Shown: piece by piece, positions 48,131 to 62,000 of the stretch
Layout of the letters: every line of letters starts with the position of its first letter
How positions within the stretch are numbered: the first letter of the stretch is position 1
Assembly (NCBI GenBank): GCA_003342895.1
Contig: PTFA01000273.1
Span: 1,187,846-1,251,845 of the forward strand
Length of the DNA stretch: 64,000 bases
DNA from: Casuarius casuarius
Lineage: Eukaryota > Chordata > Aves > Casuariiformes > Casuariidae
Direction: 5' to 3'
Translations under genes and position numbers: made by a program
The notes under the pieces: generated by a model
What the model saw: the letters and a program-made list of their open reading frames with translations, nothing else
Told to the model about the DNA's origin: nothing
Databases searched by the model: none

Positions 48131-51100
48131 AGCTCCATCTTATGGTTTTATGCCATAAACTACAAAAACTGCATGCCAAAGCAAACGTATACACAGTACT
48201 GGAATGTTTCCAAGTCGTAAAACTGTGTAGCTCTATGTACAACTATATGCGTATCATATGTATATATGATCATACACATACAACTTGTAACGTTTAAGTG
48301 AATCACATAAAGCTGGTGTGCATTACAATTTCCCTTTCTATATTAAAAAGGGTAACTTAAACATTACATAATAATATTGAATTCATTTATTTTTTATGTA
48401 TATATAAAAACTGTTCACAGTGATGTGAGTCCTTGGGAACTTCTGGAATAACTGGTAGCCATTAAACCTTAAGTACCAGGCCTTTAAAAGTAGCAGAGTT
48501 ATGCATATTCCACACAAAGCAAAATAGCATAAAGAAAGCATGCTGAGACCTCTGATTCGCAATTTATATAAATAATAAAATAAATAGTTTAACACATTTC
48601 TATATATCGGAAGAACATTTCCTGTATTGCCTGAGTTCTTGCTTTATATTTTTGTGAGGGAAAGGAAAATGAGTAAGACAAATATGACTATCTTCATATT
48701 ATTACATTATGGTAAGATCCCTGCAATGTGAGCAGTTGTCCTCCAGGTACTAAAAACAAGAATTAAAACAATAATCTCTCTCCCTGTATCTCTATTTTTA
48801 CGTGAGGAAAAGAAATACTGCAGCTTTGAAGAACAGCATGTTGCAAATATGTGGTGTGACTCAGCAGAAATAAAACAGCAGTTTCAAGCAAGGTTTTCCT
48901 CGACAAAGTAAGGACTACACTTTCTACATTTAATATTTTTTACCTATTGATTTTGACAGCACTTGCACATGCCAGCAACCAAAATACTTTTCTAAGAGCA
49001 CTGGCTTTTTTGGGGGGAGTCTATCAGGGTAACTCTAAGGTTAGAAAAAGCCAGGCAAAAGTTGTCAATTGGCAGCTAGGTTAAACAGGACTGTGTTTGT
49101 TAAATTCTAGTGAGAACCAGACCTTTTACCAAGTCTATTCTTCAGATTCACAATTAACTAATTAACTAGTCTGATGTATAGCGTATGTATTTTGTCATAA
49201 TCATCATTAAATTATTGATAATATCAAGAGAATACTCCCACCTATAAGACAGAGGAATGTTGTTCATATAGCACGGACTCCGAAGGAGAGTGTGTAGTTG
49301 CATTGTCATTCAAAAGAGGAGGAAACGTTCTCTATTCTTCGAGTGAATGCAGAAGGTGTTTGCCCATGACCCCTGAAAGATCTCAATACTGAGACTAAAC
49401 AGATGTCAACCTATAAACTAAACATATATCGCAGTTTCGGGACTTCATAGATTCTGATTTTGTGTTGAAATTAATTAAGTTTATGACACCTGTTTTTCCT
49501 CCTGAATATGACTCTTGAGTCAGGGCTTGTTTTAGCTCACTGTCTGACTTGACTACCTGGTATCTCGTGTTTTTTCTATATGTCAACTCTTAGTTGGATT
49601 TTGGTTCAGTGACTAGGGGAACACCAGACCTTCTGGATGTGGCTGTAAAGATGAGCTACCAGCTTCTGATGTGGGTTCTGGCTGGCTGAACTGTTCCTTC
49701 ATTGATTAATGTTGATTTTAATGTCAGGAATCCACAAACCTAGTCTTTATTGCCATTGAACGAGTTTAACTAAAGTCACTCCCTTGTTCTTCCAGGCCCC
49801 TAGTCAATTTGAGTGCCTTGATTTGGTTCATTAATTAGTTAAATGTAGATACCTTTTTTCCTCTCAGTGCCCACCGCAAAAAAAGTATTTCATGAAATGC
49901 ATTCCTCTTTGGTCATTAAATCAAAGGAAGTGGGTCACTCTGTCCATAGCTTGCCTTTTGCACATAGTACTGTAACAATAAAGGACTATTCAAATTCAGC
50001 TAACTCTGTGGATGGATAGCAATTTGTAATAAAACTCACTGATGTGGCTATCAGCTCCTGTCAAAGTTTCATGTGATGTATACAAAAAATTATTCTAGTT
50101 AACAGTAATAATTGAGATATGAACTGACATTTTCATACCCCTGCATGCCTGAGGTTGTATGTTATCAATTGTCCTGTAACAGAAGTGATAGGAAGCTAGG
50201 CCTGCTAAATTATCAATCACAGTAAATTTTACTTGGTATTTTATAGTGATGAATTTGAGTGATTTAGGGATGCTAACAGATTACTTTCAGTATGGTCAAA
50301 ACCAGTATCTGCCAAAATAGACAGAACTCTCAGGCTTTTGATTCTTTTTTTTAGAGCCATAAAATAAGCAACTGTAATTTCTGCTATGATCTGCTTGTGC
50401 ACTTTTGAATCTACAGCTAAAAATTTCTCCTAGGTTTTATTAACAACTAGTCAGCCAAATTAAAACTAGGTTCAACACCACTTGCAGAAAAAATTTCAGA
50501 AGCAGTTGTGTGTGACATTGTAGCATTTTTAACTAATTATGACCAGGCTATCACTCTTTCCTATCAAAACAGGACAAGAAAAGTTTTGCTATGGTTATGA
50601 AACTCTGATGGCCCAGCTGTTCACACAAGTGGGTAGGACTGCACCTCTAGCCCAGATCTCTTTTCTTAGGAGCCTCTTGGTTGCCTCCAGTTACTCTATT
50701 CTGATTCTCAAAGCGTTGACTGGACACATGAGGTCTTCGGCATCAACAGTGTCACTTTCCAACTCGTTCCTACAGGGATGCACCACTGGGCCAGGCAGAC
50801 ACAAGCTAATTTGGCCTGTTGGAAGAGGAAAGGTGACTTGGACACTGGATTGAATTGCCTATTCTGAACCACTCTGAGCAGTTAAAGCAAAGCGAAGTGC
50901 GGTATTTGTAGGCTCTGACAGAAGTTCAGTGCAGGGTGTATTTCCTAAAGTCCTTGAGACCAGTGAGACATCTCACAGCTCTTGCAGCTGCCACCATTGT
51001 ATGAGTTACTGCAGATGAGGCATCTGCTCTTGTTCTCTGGCTTCTTTCATTAGCTTACTCGGTTTCCACATAGATAAAAATGCGGGTAGATAGAAACTGT

Positions 51101-51318
51101 GCAGTGACTCAGAAGCAGTGAGTCTGTAGCAATCATGACAAGAAAATCTCCCATGAAATGTTTATCCCTCATCTGCATTAAAATCACAGTTAAATATATG
51201 TAATACAGATAAATTCCAGGAACAAATTTGGAATTATCACTGTTCCGTCCTGGTCATTGTTTCTGCCACATTCTCCAAGTTCTGTGGTAGCAACTCCTTC
51301 CTAGTTGCTAAAGCATCA
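48131..51318. other. Single-copy DNA, no gene recognised
   Basis: Mostly A+T-rich. A 104-codon plus frame at 50539-50853 lies in slightly G+C-richer sequence and has no recognised domain. Confidence 0.5.
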
Positions 51319-51369
51319 AATAATAATAGTAATATCAATAGTAATAGCAATAGTAATAGAAATAGTAAG
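51319..51369 (+). repeat. AATAGT-type microsatellite
   Basis: An imperfect run of AATAGT/AATAGC/AATAAT hexamers over about 50 bases. Confidence 0.85.
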
Positions 51370-53364
51370 AACAGCATAGAGTCTAAATCTGTCCTAGAAG
51401 GGGGAGAAGTGCATTAGCTCAGTGTACTGTAGGCCAGGTAATGCCCATCACAGCCTCTTGCATAGACACAGAACTAGTCATCGAAAAATGTGGTTAATAG
51501 AAGAAAAACATCTAGAAGACACTGATGGGCATCTGACTCTTCCTGTCACTGTCTGCAAAGGCACTTTAAAGCAGGCTTAAAAGAGAGGCCTTGCAGAGAT
51601 TCAAATCCAGGCAAACATAAGCAGTGAAACAAAGGGCAAAAGGAAGGCCTAGAGGAGATGATCCATTTACCCTCGACCCCCTCCTCTTCTGCCTCCCTTA
51701 CTGCAAGGATGCACCACACCGCTGAATCGTTTTGCTAATTCTCTGATATTTTTGCTCTTATTCCATTTATTCTTTTATAGCCATCGGTATTGAAACTGAT
51801 GTTTGCAAAAGCGACTGAGTTGATTAATAGGTATTTCATACATCTGGTATTTCCTCATAAAAGACTGGTAAACTTATTTCAATTATCATACCACCAACAA
51901 GGATGCAATCTGTTCACAATGGCTGTTTACGAATGGCTGCTTTGGGTAATGGCTGTTTTCTTAGCATGGGAAATGAAATATAATATTATTAAACAGAGAT
52001 ATGCAGAATGGTGTGTCAACTTATCCATCTTCCTGATGTTTATAGGCTTAATTTTTTACAATGTTTATTTTATTTTATGGGACCAAACGTTAAAGTATCT
52101 GTTATTCGAGAGGATCTAATTTCTTTTATTTTTGTTTTAATGTCCTTGAATATTAACATCCACAAATTCATGTGCAATCAGTGGAGAAAACCTGTGGTAG
52201 GTACTTTATTAATTCTATTTAGATAAATATGTTATAATGGGAGAGATAATGAACCAAGGAATTTATTTTTTTTTAGGTGAAGGCTAAGGTGTGGGTTTTT
52301 TTGGTGATCTTGTTTTTTAAAACCTTGTAAAACATCTTAAAATAATACTTCATAAATGTAAAACTGTCATGAGAATTCAGTGTAGGTGGGGAAGCAGGAA
52401 GTGCCTGTGTAAGACAGAATGGGTGAAGGAGAAGGTGTGAATTTGCTAAAGATTTTACAAACAAAAATAATTACAAAATATGTCAGATTAATACATCAAA
52501 TAGCTGCAGAAATCACTGCAGTATAAATTCACTCTCTTAGAATTCTTTAAAGACTAACTCTTTATCTATTTTTGGAAATAGGAACAATTTTCTATCCTAC
52601 ACATTGTGCCATATTTTATAGGTTTGAATAAACAATATTTTTGAAGGCTATTAGAACACATTGATAAGGCATTCCTAGGTTTTTCTGTTTCAGATACTCA
52701 GATGTTTAAATCTATAACAATACAATCTGACATTCTCTTCAAGATTATTTTTTGAGAAAATGTGAGAAAAGCATAATTCTTGAAATCATAAGTGGGCACT
52801 GAAAATATAAAGTCTTATAAAATTTTGTAAAACCTTTAAAAACTGAAGTTTTTACCAGATGAAATCTCAGAAGGTGGGCAGACATACAGTTTCCAACAGG
52901 CATCACGTGGATGTTCCTGCTGAGTGAAAACTTCTTGCTGCCTGCCAATACAAACTCCAGCACTGCTAAGCAAAGACTTTGCATTTACAGACTATTAAGA
53001 GAGCAAGGGCCCTTCATCTCCTTCCCTCAGATCCAAAAGTCAGGGGCCGAGTTGCTCGGTGTGAGTGTCTGCTTCTAAACCCCTACTTACTAACTTTCTA
53101 TGTCATCCTTGAATAACTACACCTTGACTAGTGGTTTCTCCTGTCGTAGAGCAGTTGACAACTTTACCCTGCACTGTGGAGCAGCTGCATAATTTCACAG
53201 TAAACATGGTTGCATTTCTGCAGCAGTTTAGATCCCCCCCCCAACTGTTCTTGCACTGCTTGGTTCTTGTTAGGCTTCAGTTTCTCAGGAGCAATGTAAT
53301 GCAAAGCAGTAGCGGGGGCTTTTTTATGTGAATCTATGATTCTGCTTATTTAAGATTAAAACCT
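51370..53364. other. A+T-rich DNA; splice-like signal before a hydrophobic frame
   Basis: A long pyrimidine-rich stretch ends TTTTATAG at 51780 and is followed by a 109-codon plus frame (51790-52119) that is hydrophobic and Trp/Tyr/Ile-rich, with segments that would score as membrane-spanning. A+T-rich random sequence gives exactly this kind of peptide and the length is ordinary, so no gene is called. Near 53233 there is a run of nine C. Confidence 0.45.
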
Positions 53365-53545
53365 CTAAGGGAAACATTTTCAAAAAAGCACTGAAATAAC
53401 TACCACTAAAATTAGGACACTGTAAACATCCCAAGTCACTCTGAATTTTGCCTTTGAAAACCTTAGCTTTAGTTCCAGTCCTGCAAATTACTCCTTGTAG
53501 TTGTACCTTGGCAGTTTTATGAAGCCTCATTGACTTCACTCAGAC
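53365..53545 (+). repeat. Decayed sauropsid repeat remnants (tentative)
   Basis: Two blocks recall ancient sauropsid palindromes: ACATTTTCAAAAAAGCACTG and following bases (from 53375), and CCAGTCCTGCAAATTACTCC with CCTCATTGACTTCACTCAG (53474-53542), where TTGACTTCA is the typical palindrome core. Both are heavily mutated. Confidence 0.3.
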
Positions 53546-54167
53546 CTAGATGAACTCCAAGGACGTTAGCTACAAAGGCTACCTAAAATGATATATCTTT
53601 GCCTGTTGGGTAAGGCTGAGTACTTTTGGCTGTGGTTTTTGATAAGAAATTAATGAGATTTTTAGTCTATACTGCTTAGTCAAACATGCTGGGAGGGCAA
53701 AGAAGGGAGGTAAATAGGACCCTTTAAAAACAAGCAATGAATTGAATTCATTAAATTTATTGGGTGAAACAATTTAATGAAGAAAAATACTAATTAAATT
53801 ATTAAAATCTAGATTGCAAGTAGTAATTAAAAAGACTGTTGCTACGCAACCAAAAAGATTTTTGTGAACGGAGTGCAAAAATATATTTGCTAAGTATGCT
53901 GGTATTTTGCTTTGACCTTTTTCAGTCACACACCTGCCCAGACTGTCTGAAAATGTATTTCTGAGAAGAATAACATTAAAGATACCTACAGGATTAAGAA
54001 AAAAAACACTGACTATCTGATTGAGTTAATGATTTTTATTATATTCAAAAGGTTATAAGTAAGAAATTCATGAGATAAAAATAAATAAATAAATATATAA
54101 AATTACATAGATGATTTATATGCTGAGGTGTCATCATCAGTAAAGGATTAATTTCTTTTACAAATAC
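53546..54167. other. A+T-rich DNA with a simple repeat
   Basis: No gene recognised. AAAT units lie at 54077-54099. Confidence 0.5.
54077..54099 (+). repeat. AAAT simple repeat
   Basis: Several AAAT units followed by a short AT stretch. Confidence 0.8.
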
Positions 54168-54200
54168 CGGGCCTGATCCTATAAGACATGTGAATATTAA
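54168..54200 (+). repeat. Decayed sauropsid repeat end (GGGCCTGATCC)
   Basis: CGGGCCTGATCCTATAAGAC, then ATGTGAATATTAA, resembles the terminal arm of an ancient sauropsid palindrome starting GGGCCTGATCCTGCAAAGAC. Only one end is visible. Confidence 0.4.
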
Positions 54201-55999
54201 TTTTTGAAATGTAGTGTATGAACTAACACTGCACTGTCCTGAAGGTCTTAAACAACTATTAAATCCCTTACTGACATTAGAAACCTAAGCAGCATTGTTC
54301 ATTATAACTGGGGCATTTTAATAGGCCACTTTTGCTTATCTTTTAATACCTAGACTAAGATACAGGTTTGTTTTGTTTAGAATTTCCATCTTTACATGCC
54401 AGGATCTCTGCTATGCTCAGCTGTCACTGATACACTTGCTTGAACTCCCATGAATCCTAAATTTAAATTACAAAACTTTAAACTCTACCTTTTGTCAGTA
54501 GAGCTTCCTTTCCACTGATACCATGAAAATGGCAGCAAACCCAAACTAAATTATCATGGTGCTCTGATCTAAAGCTGCATTGCCACTACCTCCAGAAACT
54601 GGGTCCAGATGCCAAAGACTTGCTCTCTGCTAAATCCTGGTCTATGCACCTCCTGCTTCCCTGCTGTTCTTACTTGAAATTTCTAGTAAAGACTGAAACA
54701 ACAGTGATTCACTTGGAAAAGCATTCAAAAGGAGGAAAAAAATCTGTCCTCTTAAACCAGTATGGAAGTTTTATAGAAATGCAGTCCCACGGACACCCAG
54801 TTTTGCCTTTTCTTCCTATTGGTTATGACTTCTTTCATTCACAAGCACATGCACTTGTTTAGCAGGGCAGAAATTGTGCTTTCTTGCTAGCTGTTCTCCA
54901 CAGAGGAACTTGGGTGATGCCCAACAACCTGTTTTCAACTTCTGGAGCAGAGAAACTACGAGATGCAATGCCAAAACCTATGGATACACTGGAGACCCCC
55001 CCCAGAAGGCCCTCTGGGATGCTGACCTTTATTCAGATGTGTCACTCCCTGTTGACCTGTAAGCAGGTAGGCATGTAAGCAGGTACATACCACGTTACGC
55101 TCGTTTGGACAGAAGAAACCTAGGCGGAAGTGCTACGGAAAATAGGTATCTCCTTTTTCCTTTCCGGAGATGCACGCTGATAGAGGATTTCATCACTTAT
55201 GGTACCTTGTAAAGGTGTAGTCTTTGACTGAAAATTACTCTTGCTTGAGACCTTTTTCTAAGATGAAATACAAAATTTGTATTTACTAGAGAAGATGGAA
55301 TGAATTCCCTGGTGTATAACAGACACTGCTCTTCAGAACACAACCTGTGTCTTTTAAAGATGTTTAAGGCATGAGAGAGTTTACTTAAAAATACTAGACA
55401 GAAGTGTTCAGTAGAGAATTTTAGTATGAAAAAAGCAAAGAAGAAAATAATTTATTTTGCTCGCTGGAGACAACATAGCCTTCCACTAAGAGAGATGAGA
55501 GTTGTCATTAAAAAAAAAAAAAAAATATTGCATAAAACTTTCTGAACTTGCATGTTTGTGTTTATCTTACAGTTCTTACAAATGAGCCTGTGCTCTCCTT
55601 TGTGTTCACGAAACATTGATAAGTTAAATTATGTATTCCCTCTTTACAGTGTATCTCCTTCAGTAACAGAAAATATAAATGGTTTCTCTTTCTTTGATTC
55701 TACTGTAGATTTTTTGTGTCTATATTTTGGATTCGTGGAATACCTGTCAGCATTAATATTTTTGGTCATGATACCTTGTGATATGAGACTTTGGAAAGTT
55801 TTCTTACATGTTTTGAATGGCATATATATATATATGCATCTGTGTTGTTTAGCATAAACCATTCAAGCACTCTGGATGTAATTGAAAAAGAATGTGAAAG
55901 GATTTGTGAAGCTCAGATAGAGATATAAAGATACATCCAACATATGCTACTTTTTGATTAATGAAATAAGAGCATAAAATGATTAAGTAGCTTTCTGTT
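54201..55999. other. Single-copy DNA, nothing recognised
   Basis: Frames up to 101 codons without recognised domains. An A run of about 16 lies at 55510-55525 and a short AT repeat near 55824-55835. Confidence 0.5.
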
Positions 56000-56045
56000 A
56001 AAAAACAAAACAAAACAAAAATACCAAAACAAAAAACAAAAAAAC
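56000..56045 (+). repeat. CAAAA-type A-rich simple repeat
   Basis: AAAAC/CAAAA units with interruptions over about 46 bases. No retroposon body was recognised upstream, so a poly-A tail is not supported. Confidence 0.75.
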
Positions 56046-59000
56046 CCACCCTGTATTAAACCAGATGCAAAAAGTATTTTACGGGATCATTCCTGGAGGA
56101 AATCAGTTCTGTTGGTGCCAAGCAGAGTAGCAGTGCACATTATTTTTTTTAAGAAATGAGCTATGGTAGTAGACAAGGAAATCCTCAGGCAATGAAAATA
56201 GTAAAATTGTACATTACGCATGCCTTACATTCCAATATGAAGAAAAATGTAGAGAACAATGGACTGAAGCTAGAAATAAGATCAAAACTGTATTGAGTAC
56301 AAAAATTTTACAGAATAATGAAAAAGTAATCTTTGATCCACAGGGACATTAAATTATACCTTATCTAACTATCCAAGGCTACACTCTGTCTAATATTTAC
56401 ATCCAAAATGAAGTCTTTTCAATTGACTAAGCCTGTTCTGAACATTTGTCATATTGCAGAAGGTAATTTAAATTGTATTTTTCCACAAAGGCATAGACAT
56501 ATCCTGAAGACCTCAAAACCCTCAACCAAAGTTAAACATTATGAACGTTCTCTATCATTTTATTAAGTGAGGAATTGATAGGGTAAGATTTATTGTAGTC
56601 AAATACTGAACTCCAAATTATTGCCAGAATACTGAGGTAGAAAATTTACATTTGAAAGGACACATTAAAAAAATTATTTTTTTCTCCAAACCATTTTACT
56701 GCAACAATTAAGCATCTAGTGACTAAAATATGATAGGGTTTCTATCACTGAAAATAAGATACAAATACTACACAAATACTATTTTTAATTTCTGTGTCCA
56801 GAGAAGCTCAGTTTTATCATAAATCTCTGTAGATAATGTAGGTTCAGAATTATTACTAGTCAGAAGCACGTTCCTCCCTTCACTTTGGTTTGAAGAAAAC
56901 TATAGAGGTCTGAGACGACAAAGGAGTGTGTTCCACAGCGTAGTGATGCTGAATCTCCCTAGAAGCTGTCTGCTTTCATGGACCCCAGATCAGACTCAAA
57001 TCTAATTTATGGAAAAACTTCAGCATTAATGGGAAGATGAGTATTCCCATATTGTATTATGCTTCAGAATGTTTTGCAAACTTAGACACATTGTTGCTTA
57101 TTTTTCATAAACATCTTATACTAACAAACCACTAACAAGAATTCAGAATAATTCGCTGCATTGTGGAAAAGAGAATTTATTCTGACTACACCTTGACAGG
57201 GAATGACTGCTAGATAAAAATCATAAGAACAATCAAACTATTAACAAGCTGGAATACTCTTGGCTTTGAGTGAACTACTTAAATTAATCTAGTAATAAAA
57301 TTAGTTTCCTACCTCAACTTCGTGAATTCCAAATCCTGTTAAAAAGGAGAGAAAGAAAAAGATTTTCAGACAAAGAAACAGAGAGACAGACATTTGGTTA
57401 CGTTTAGCAAGTATTTCACAGAAAACAAGCCAACCACTTTGATAGTAAGGAAAATTATATCAACGGAAAAGTTCCCCTTTTAACAGCAGAAGGTAAAGGA
57501 AATACTTCAACATTGATTAGAAGTTGAAATATGCATTCTTCTGTATGTAGTCTCCATTTGCAAAAAGTCTTTTTGATTTATTAAGATAACATTTTCGATA
57601 ACATCTTAGTACATAAAATAAGATATATTTACTTCACATAGGAGAGGAAGAGAGAGCTAGGAGAATCTGTGACCCAATTTGCAATTGAATGAATAAATGA
57701 CAAAAACTTATACACGTGTTAGTCCAAACATACTTGTGAAAGTCAGCTACTTGAAACTTTTGACTCTTTTAAACAATTAAGCAATAAAACTAGTTAACTT
57801 TTTTCAATCGGGATTTATATCTCCAAGTTTCCTTTTCGGTCTTTTAATCGGGCAGCCTGATCCCCAGGTCAGAGTTGCTATGAATTCAGGCATTATATTG
57901 TACCCTACAGTTCTGTTAAGTTCACAGTGCATTGCACACTTCCCAAGTGCTGAAGAAGGGCTTTCAGAAGATAGAAAAAGTAGGTAGGAAAGGTCAGGGA
58001 AGAGAAATTGCAAAAGGTAATTTATAATAAAATATGCATAGAGGTGAAATTTATTTACTACAGACAATTTCAAGAAGGTTTTCAAGATGGATTTCAATTT
58101 GGCTTCCACTGAGAAGTTCCTGGCCTTTTTAGCCTACAGACCAGAGTCTTGTTTCTTTTGCCATAAGAAACTTATTCTCTTATCTTTAACTACCTCCTTA
58201 CAGGAAGAATGAAAAGAAGTTGAAAGGCAAAGGCAAAGGCAATGTTCAGAAAAAGTAGGATTTAAACTCTTCTCCATTTTTCGACGGTCTTGGACACTGC
58301 CAATACCAGGATAGCCATATCTAATTCCATCTTTGAATTCTTCTAAATTAATTAGTCCCCTAGACTACATTCCTCTTGGATTTTTTAATTTTCTAACGGT
58401 TTAGCAGCATTTATTTATTTATTTTTGTAATGTTTATTTCTAGATAATAAAACCTCATCAACTTGATTTGACACATTTTAGGAGGGATTTAGAACACTAA
58501 GAAAAGTAAATCACCTAATACATGGTTCCAGCTGTTAGTGAGTGGCTAGATAAAGTCTCTGCACAGGAAAACAACACAGCATTGGGATTACAATTACTTT
58601 TGTTTGTCATTTTTTTCAGGAATCAATAGTTCATATTTGTCAACTTTTTAAAATCCTATTTTGGACTGTAATCTGTACTGAATGATGATAATTTTATTTT
58701 CTGTAAACCAGTATCCTACAGAAATAATCTGCAGAAGGTTCAGATTTCTGTAGAAATTTACTGCATTTAAATGAAGCAGATGAAGATTGTCTTCTTTCCT
58801 ATTAACACCTCTGCAGGGGACCAATAACAAATCTCTTCCTTTGTATCCTCTCACTGACTCAATTTAACTTGAGGTGCAATAATGTCAGAAAAATTGTCAA
58901 TAACTCAAGAAAAGGAGTGAATTTGTGGAATTACAATTTCATATTATTGATGAGACCTGTACAAATCTTTTGATCTTTAAAACCTAATCTTGCCATTTTT

Positions 59001-62000
59001 ATTCAAACTCTTGTTTGCATTTGATATTATGTTTTCTCCTAATAAGGACAATCCAGAGTATTTTGCTGAGTCTTTGGGACTTTTATGCATTTACTTAAAT
59101 TGTCTTAAGTAGTCCCCAGAAATGCATTTCACAATCTTTAAGAATTGTTCTTCCTCATGAGCCTGAGTAGGTAGGCTTTGTGTCTAAACAGATGGGTGGC
59201 CAAGTGATGTAAAATCCTGAAGATGACTTTACCAATCTATGGGTAACATTCTTTGATGCACTCCTCTAGTTCTGTTTCAAATTCTAATTGTAGACTTCAT
59301 GATTTTTTATTTTTGAGGCTGGTAAGATTTTTCTTAAACTAGTTTGGGCTGCAGAATGTGTCAAGTGTTTTTGTTGGTGGTGGGTTGTTTTTTGTCTTTA
59401 TCGTATTAACCAATGGGAGTCAGCATTGCAAAATTAATTTTAGCAGAACTGGAATGCACTTCCTGCAGGTAATAATTCAGTGAGGAATCTGAATCATAAT
59501 ACAACAAAATTAGAAAGAGTTTAAGAGAAACTACCACCAAGAAAGAAAGAGTTCATCCTGTTTGCTAGAGTCCTGTGGCCTGACCTCACTACTATCCCTA
59601 TGTAACAGAGGAATCAAAAAATTGTGCTGTTAAAAAATCTGGGGACTGAGGTCGATATTAGAGCACTTTGTAGAATACAGAAAGGCAGGGTAACCTACAA
59701 TAAAGATGTTACCGGTGGAGAGCTCCTGGTAGTGTCACTTAACAGATTTACGGCCCAATTATATGACAATCTTGGTCTCAAGCCAGTCACCATAGGAAGA
59801 CAGGGTCATTACCTATGTATTGTTAGACAGCAAGGATTACAATGTCACTGAAACATCAAGCAAAGAGTAATGTGCCACATTTAAAAGTTTTTTAATGTTT
59901 TGCAATGATATTGGATTACCAGGGGTGAGAAGAACTCTTCCCAACAAGTCACGGTTCCTCCCTCCTTCCCTTTGCTCTCCAGGAGGTATTTTAATCCTGA
60001 TTTATCCTGATGGAGATCAGGTCTTATACCTTTGCTTGCATACAACTGTACCTTATGTATACTCAGAGCAGCCAGAAAGCCACAGATGGAAAAGCACAGA
60101 AGTCAGGCTTTATTTCAAGTGAATGCTTATTTCTTGGCATTTCTCTCATACACGGTGGCTATCTCTTCTCAAATGTCATGTTGTTCTAGCTATTCAAAGA
60201 ACTTTTGTTCTGGTTCATTAAAATACTGAAATAACTTCAAAAGAAAGCTTGCCTTCCCAGGCCTTCTCAGGAACTATTTTAATACTTAGATTCCTCTGTA
60301 TTAACTACCAGAGCTTCAATGCTTACGAGATTGGACTAAGATTCTAGAAATGATTTTTTTAAAGGTTGAAATTACATGGGGCTTCAAGTTTTCTAGATAA
60401 TGAGGGCTCAGATGATGTCATCTTGCATGTTCCCTGCCTTCAGTTCAGTACTTGGATTATGAAACTACCAATCTTCTCTGCTTAATGGAGTTGAGAGTTA
60501 TGAAACAGAGTAAATCTTGTGATTAACTTAGGAGCTATAAAAATCTCTGGTCTACTAGTTCTGCACCATCATCTTGTACTCATATTTGATTCAAGGTTTA
60601 TGGTCTCAGTTTGCCTTCCTGACTTTATGCCTGTGTGATACACATGTTCTTGTGACCTTTAATTATCATAATCCTAGTGAAACTTCAGAAATGGATGTCT
60701 TTAGCCACTCTCTTTCTACAGAAGAAATAAATTAACTGGGATAATTATTCCATCATTCTCTTCACCTTATGAAAAATTAGATTCTACACATAACTGGGGT
60801 TACTGTGTGTTCTAGTTTCTACTCAGCTGGTGAAACTCTTTCATTCTTAAAAGACTTTTTTTGCTATTTTTCCTGCTTTCTCATATTTAATCAGAATTCT
60901 TCTCCTAGGCTTTGCACATTTCAGTTACTTGGGAAGACGGTGGATTATGGATCTTCAGATTTCATTCTGATTTCTTGACATGTTAAATAATCAAGAGATT
61001 TTTGTGTTATCCAAGTTATCCTCTCTGTTGCCTGAGAAAAATCAAGGTGACAATGTTGTAAATTCAAATCAAGTTTTATACTGTCTTTATCATTCAAAAG
61101 TGAGTCTTGCGGGTGATGGTATATGAGACATGGGATACATTGGGAGATTTTAGACTATAATCTTAGAAAGATGTGTTATTTGATTAATATGAAATTTTAA
61201 GATACAGTGGGTGTGCACTGAGACTTTTTAATTAAGCCCCATCCTTCAGTTTTCAATTTTTATGTCATGCTACGGGTCATCTGAGCTACAGTTCCTAATA
61301 GAAGAAATACAGCACAGCAGATGTTGAAATAATATCAGTTTCCTGATTATGATGGTAAATAAACTGAACTGCACTGTTTCATTAAAGTGGCTGATAGCAC
61401 ACTTGATTTGGCCTATCACTTACAAATCTACTGTTTTGTGTGGAAAACAGTACTGGCCACAATACTTATTGTCTTGCCTAACCCTACTTACTTCAGTAGT
61501 AAGGCGTCATGTGACTAGCACGGATATTTTTTGAGCTGAGGTCGATGTTAATTTGATCACAGATAGCAGGAAATTTCTTGCTATTTAGAATTCCAAAGAA
61601 GGTATATTTGTGTAGAGGAAAACAGCATGTATTTCTGTTTCATTTCACTCCGAAAAAAAAAAAATTCTTTATATTTACAATCTAAATGTTAGCTGTTGTT
61701 TACATTCTAAACACACATGAAAACATTAACATAAATAAACAAGATTGAAAATTAGGCAATAGTGCTGACAGAGAAGTTTAGCACTATGAATGTACAATCA
61801 CCGTATGGTAAATGTGTTGGAAATTAATTTCTGTTTTTTTTTTTTTTGGTCTATTCAAGTATAAAAATTACTGAAGAATTTTGGCTAGAATTTTTTCTTC
61901 ATGAAAGTGAAGTTAAAAAAATGAATCATGTCCCTTCAGATTAAGAATCTCAAAATAAGACTTTTAAGGGCATATTATGTAATAATTAAAGAAAACTTGC

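Noticed and set aside
56000..56045. A-rich tract as a possible poly-A tail of a retroposon or processed pseudogene
   Set aside because: No recognisable body precedes it and no target-site duplication was found; it reads as a CAAAA simple repeat.
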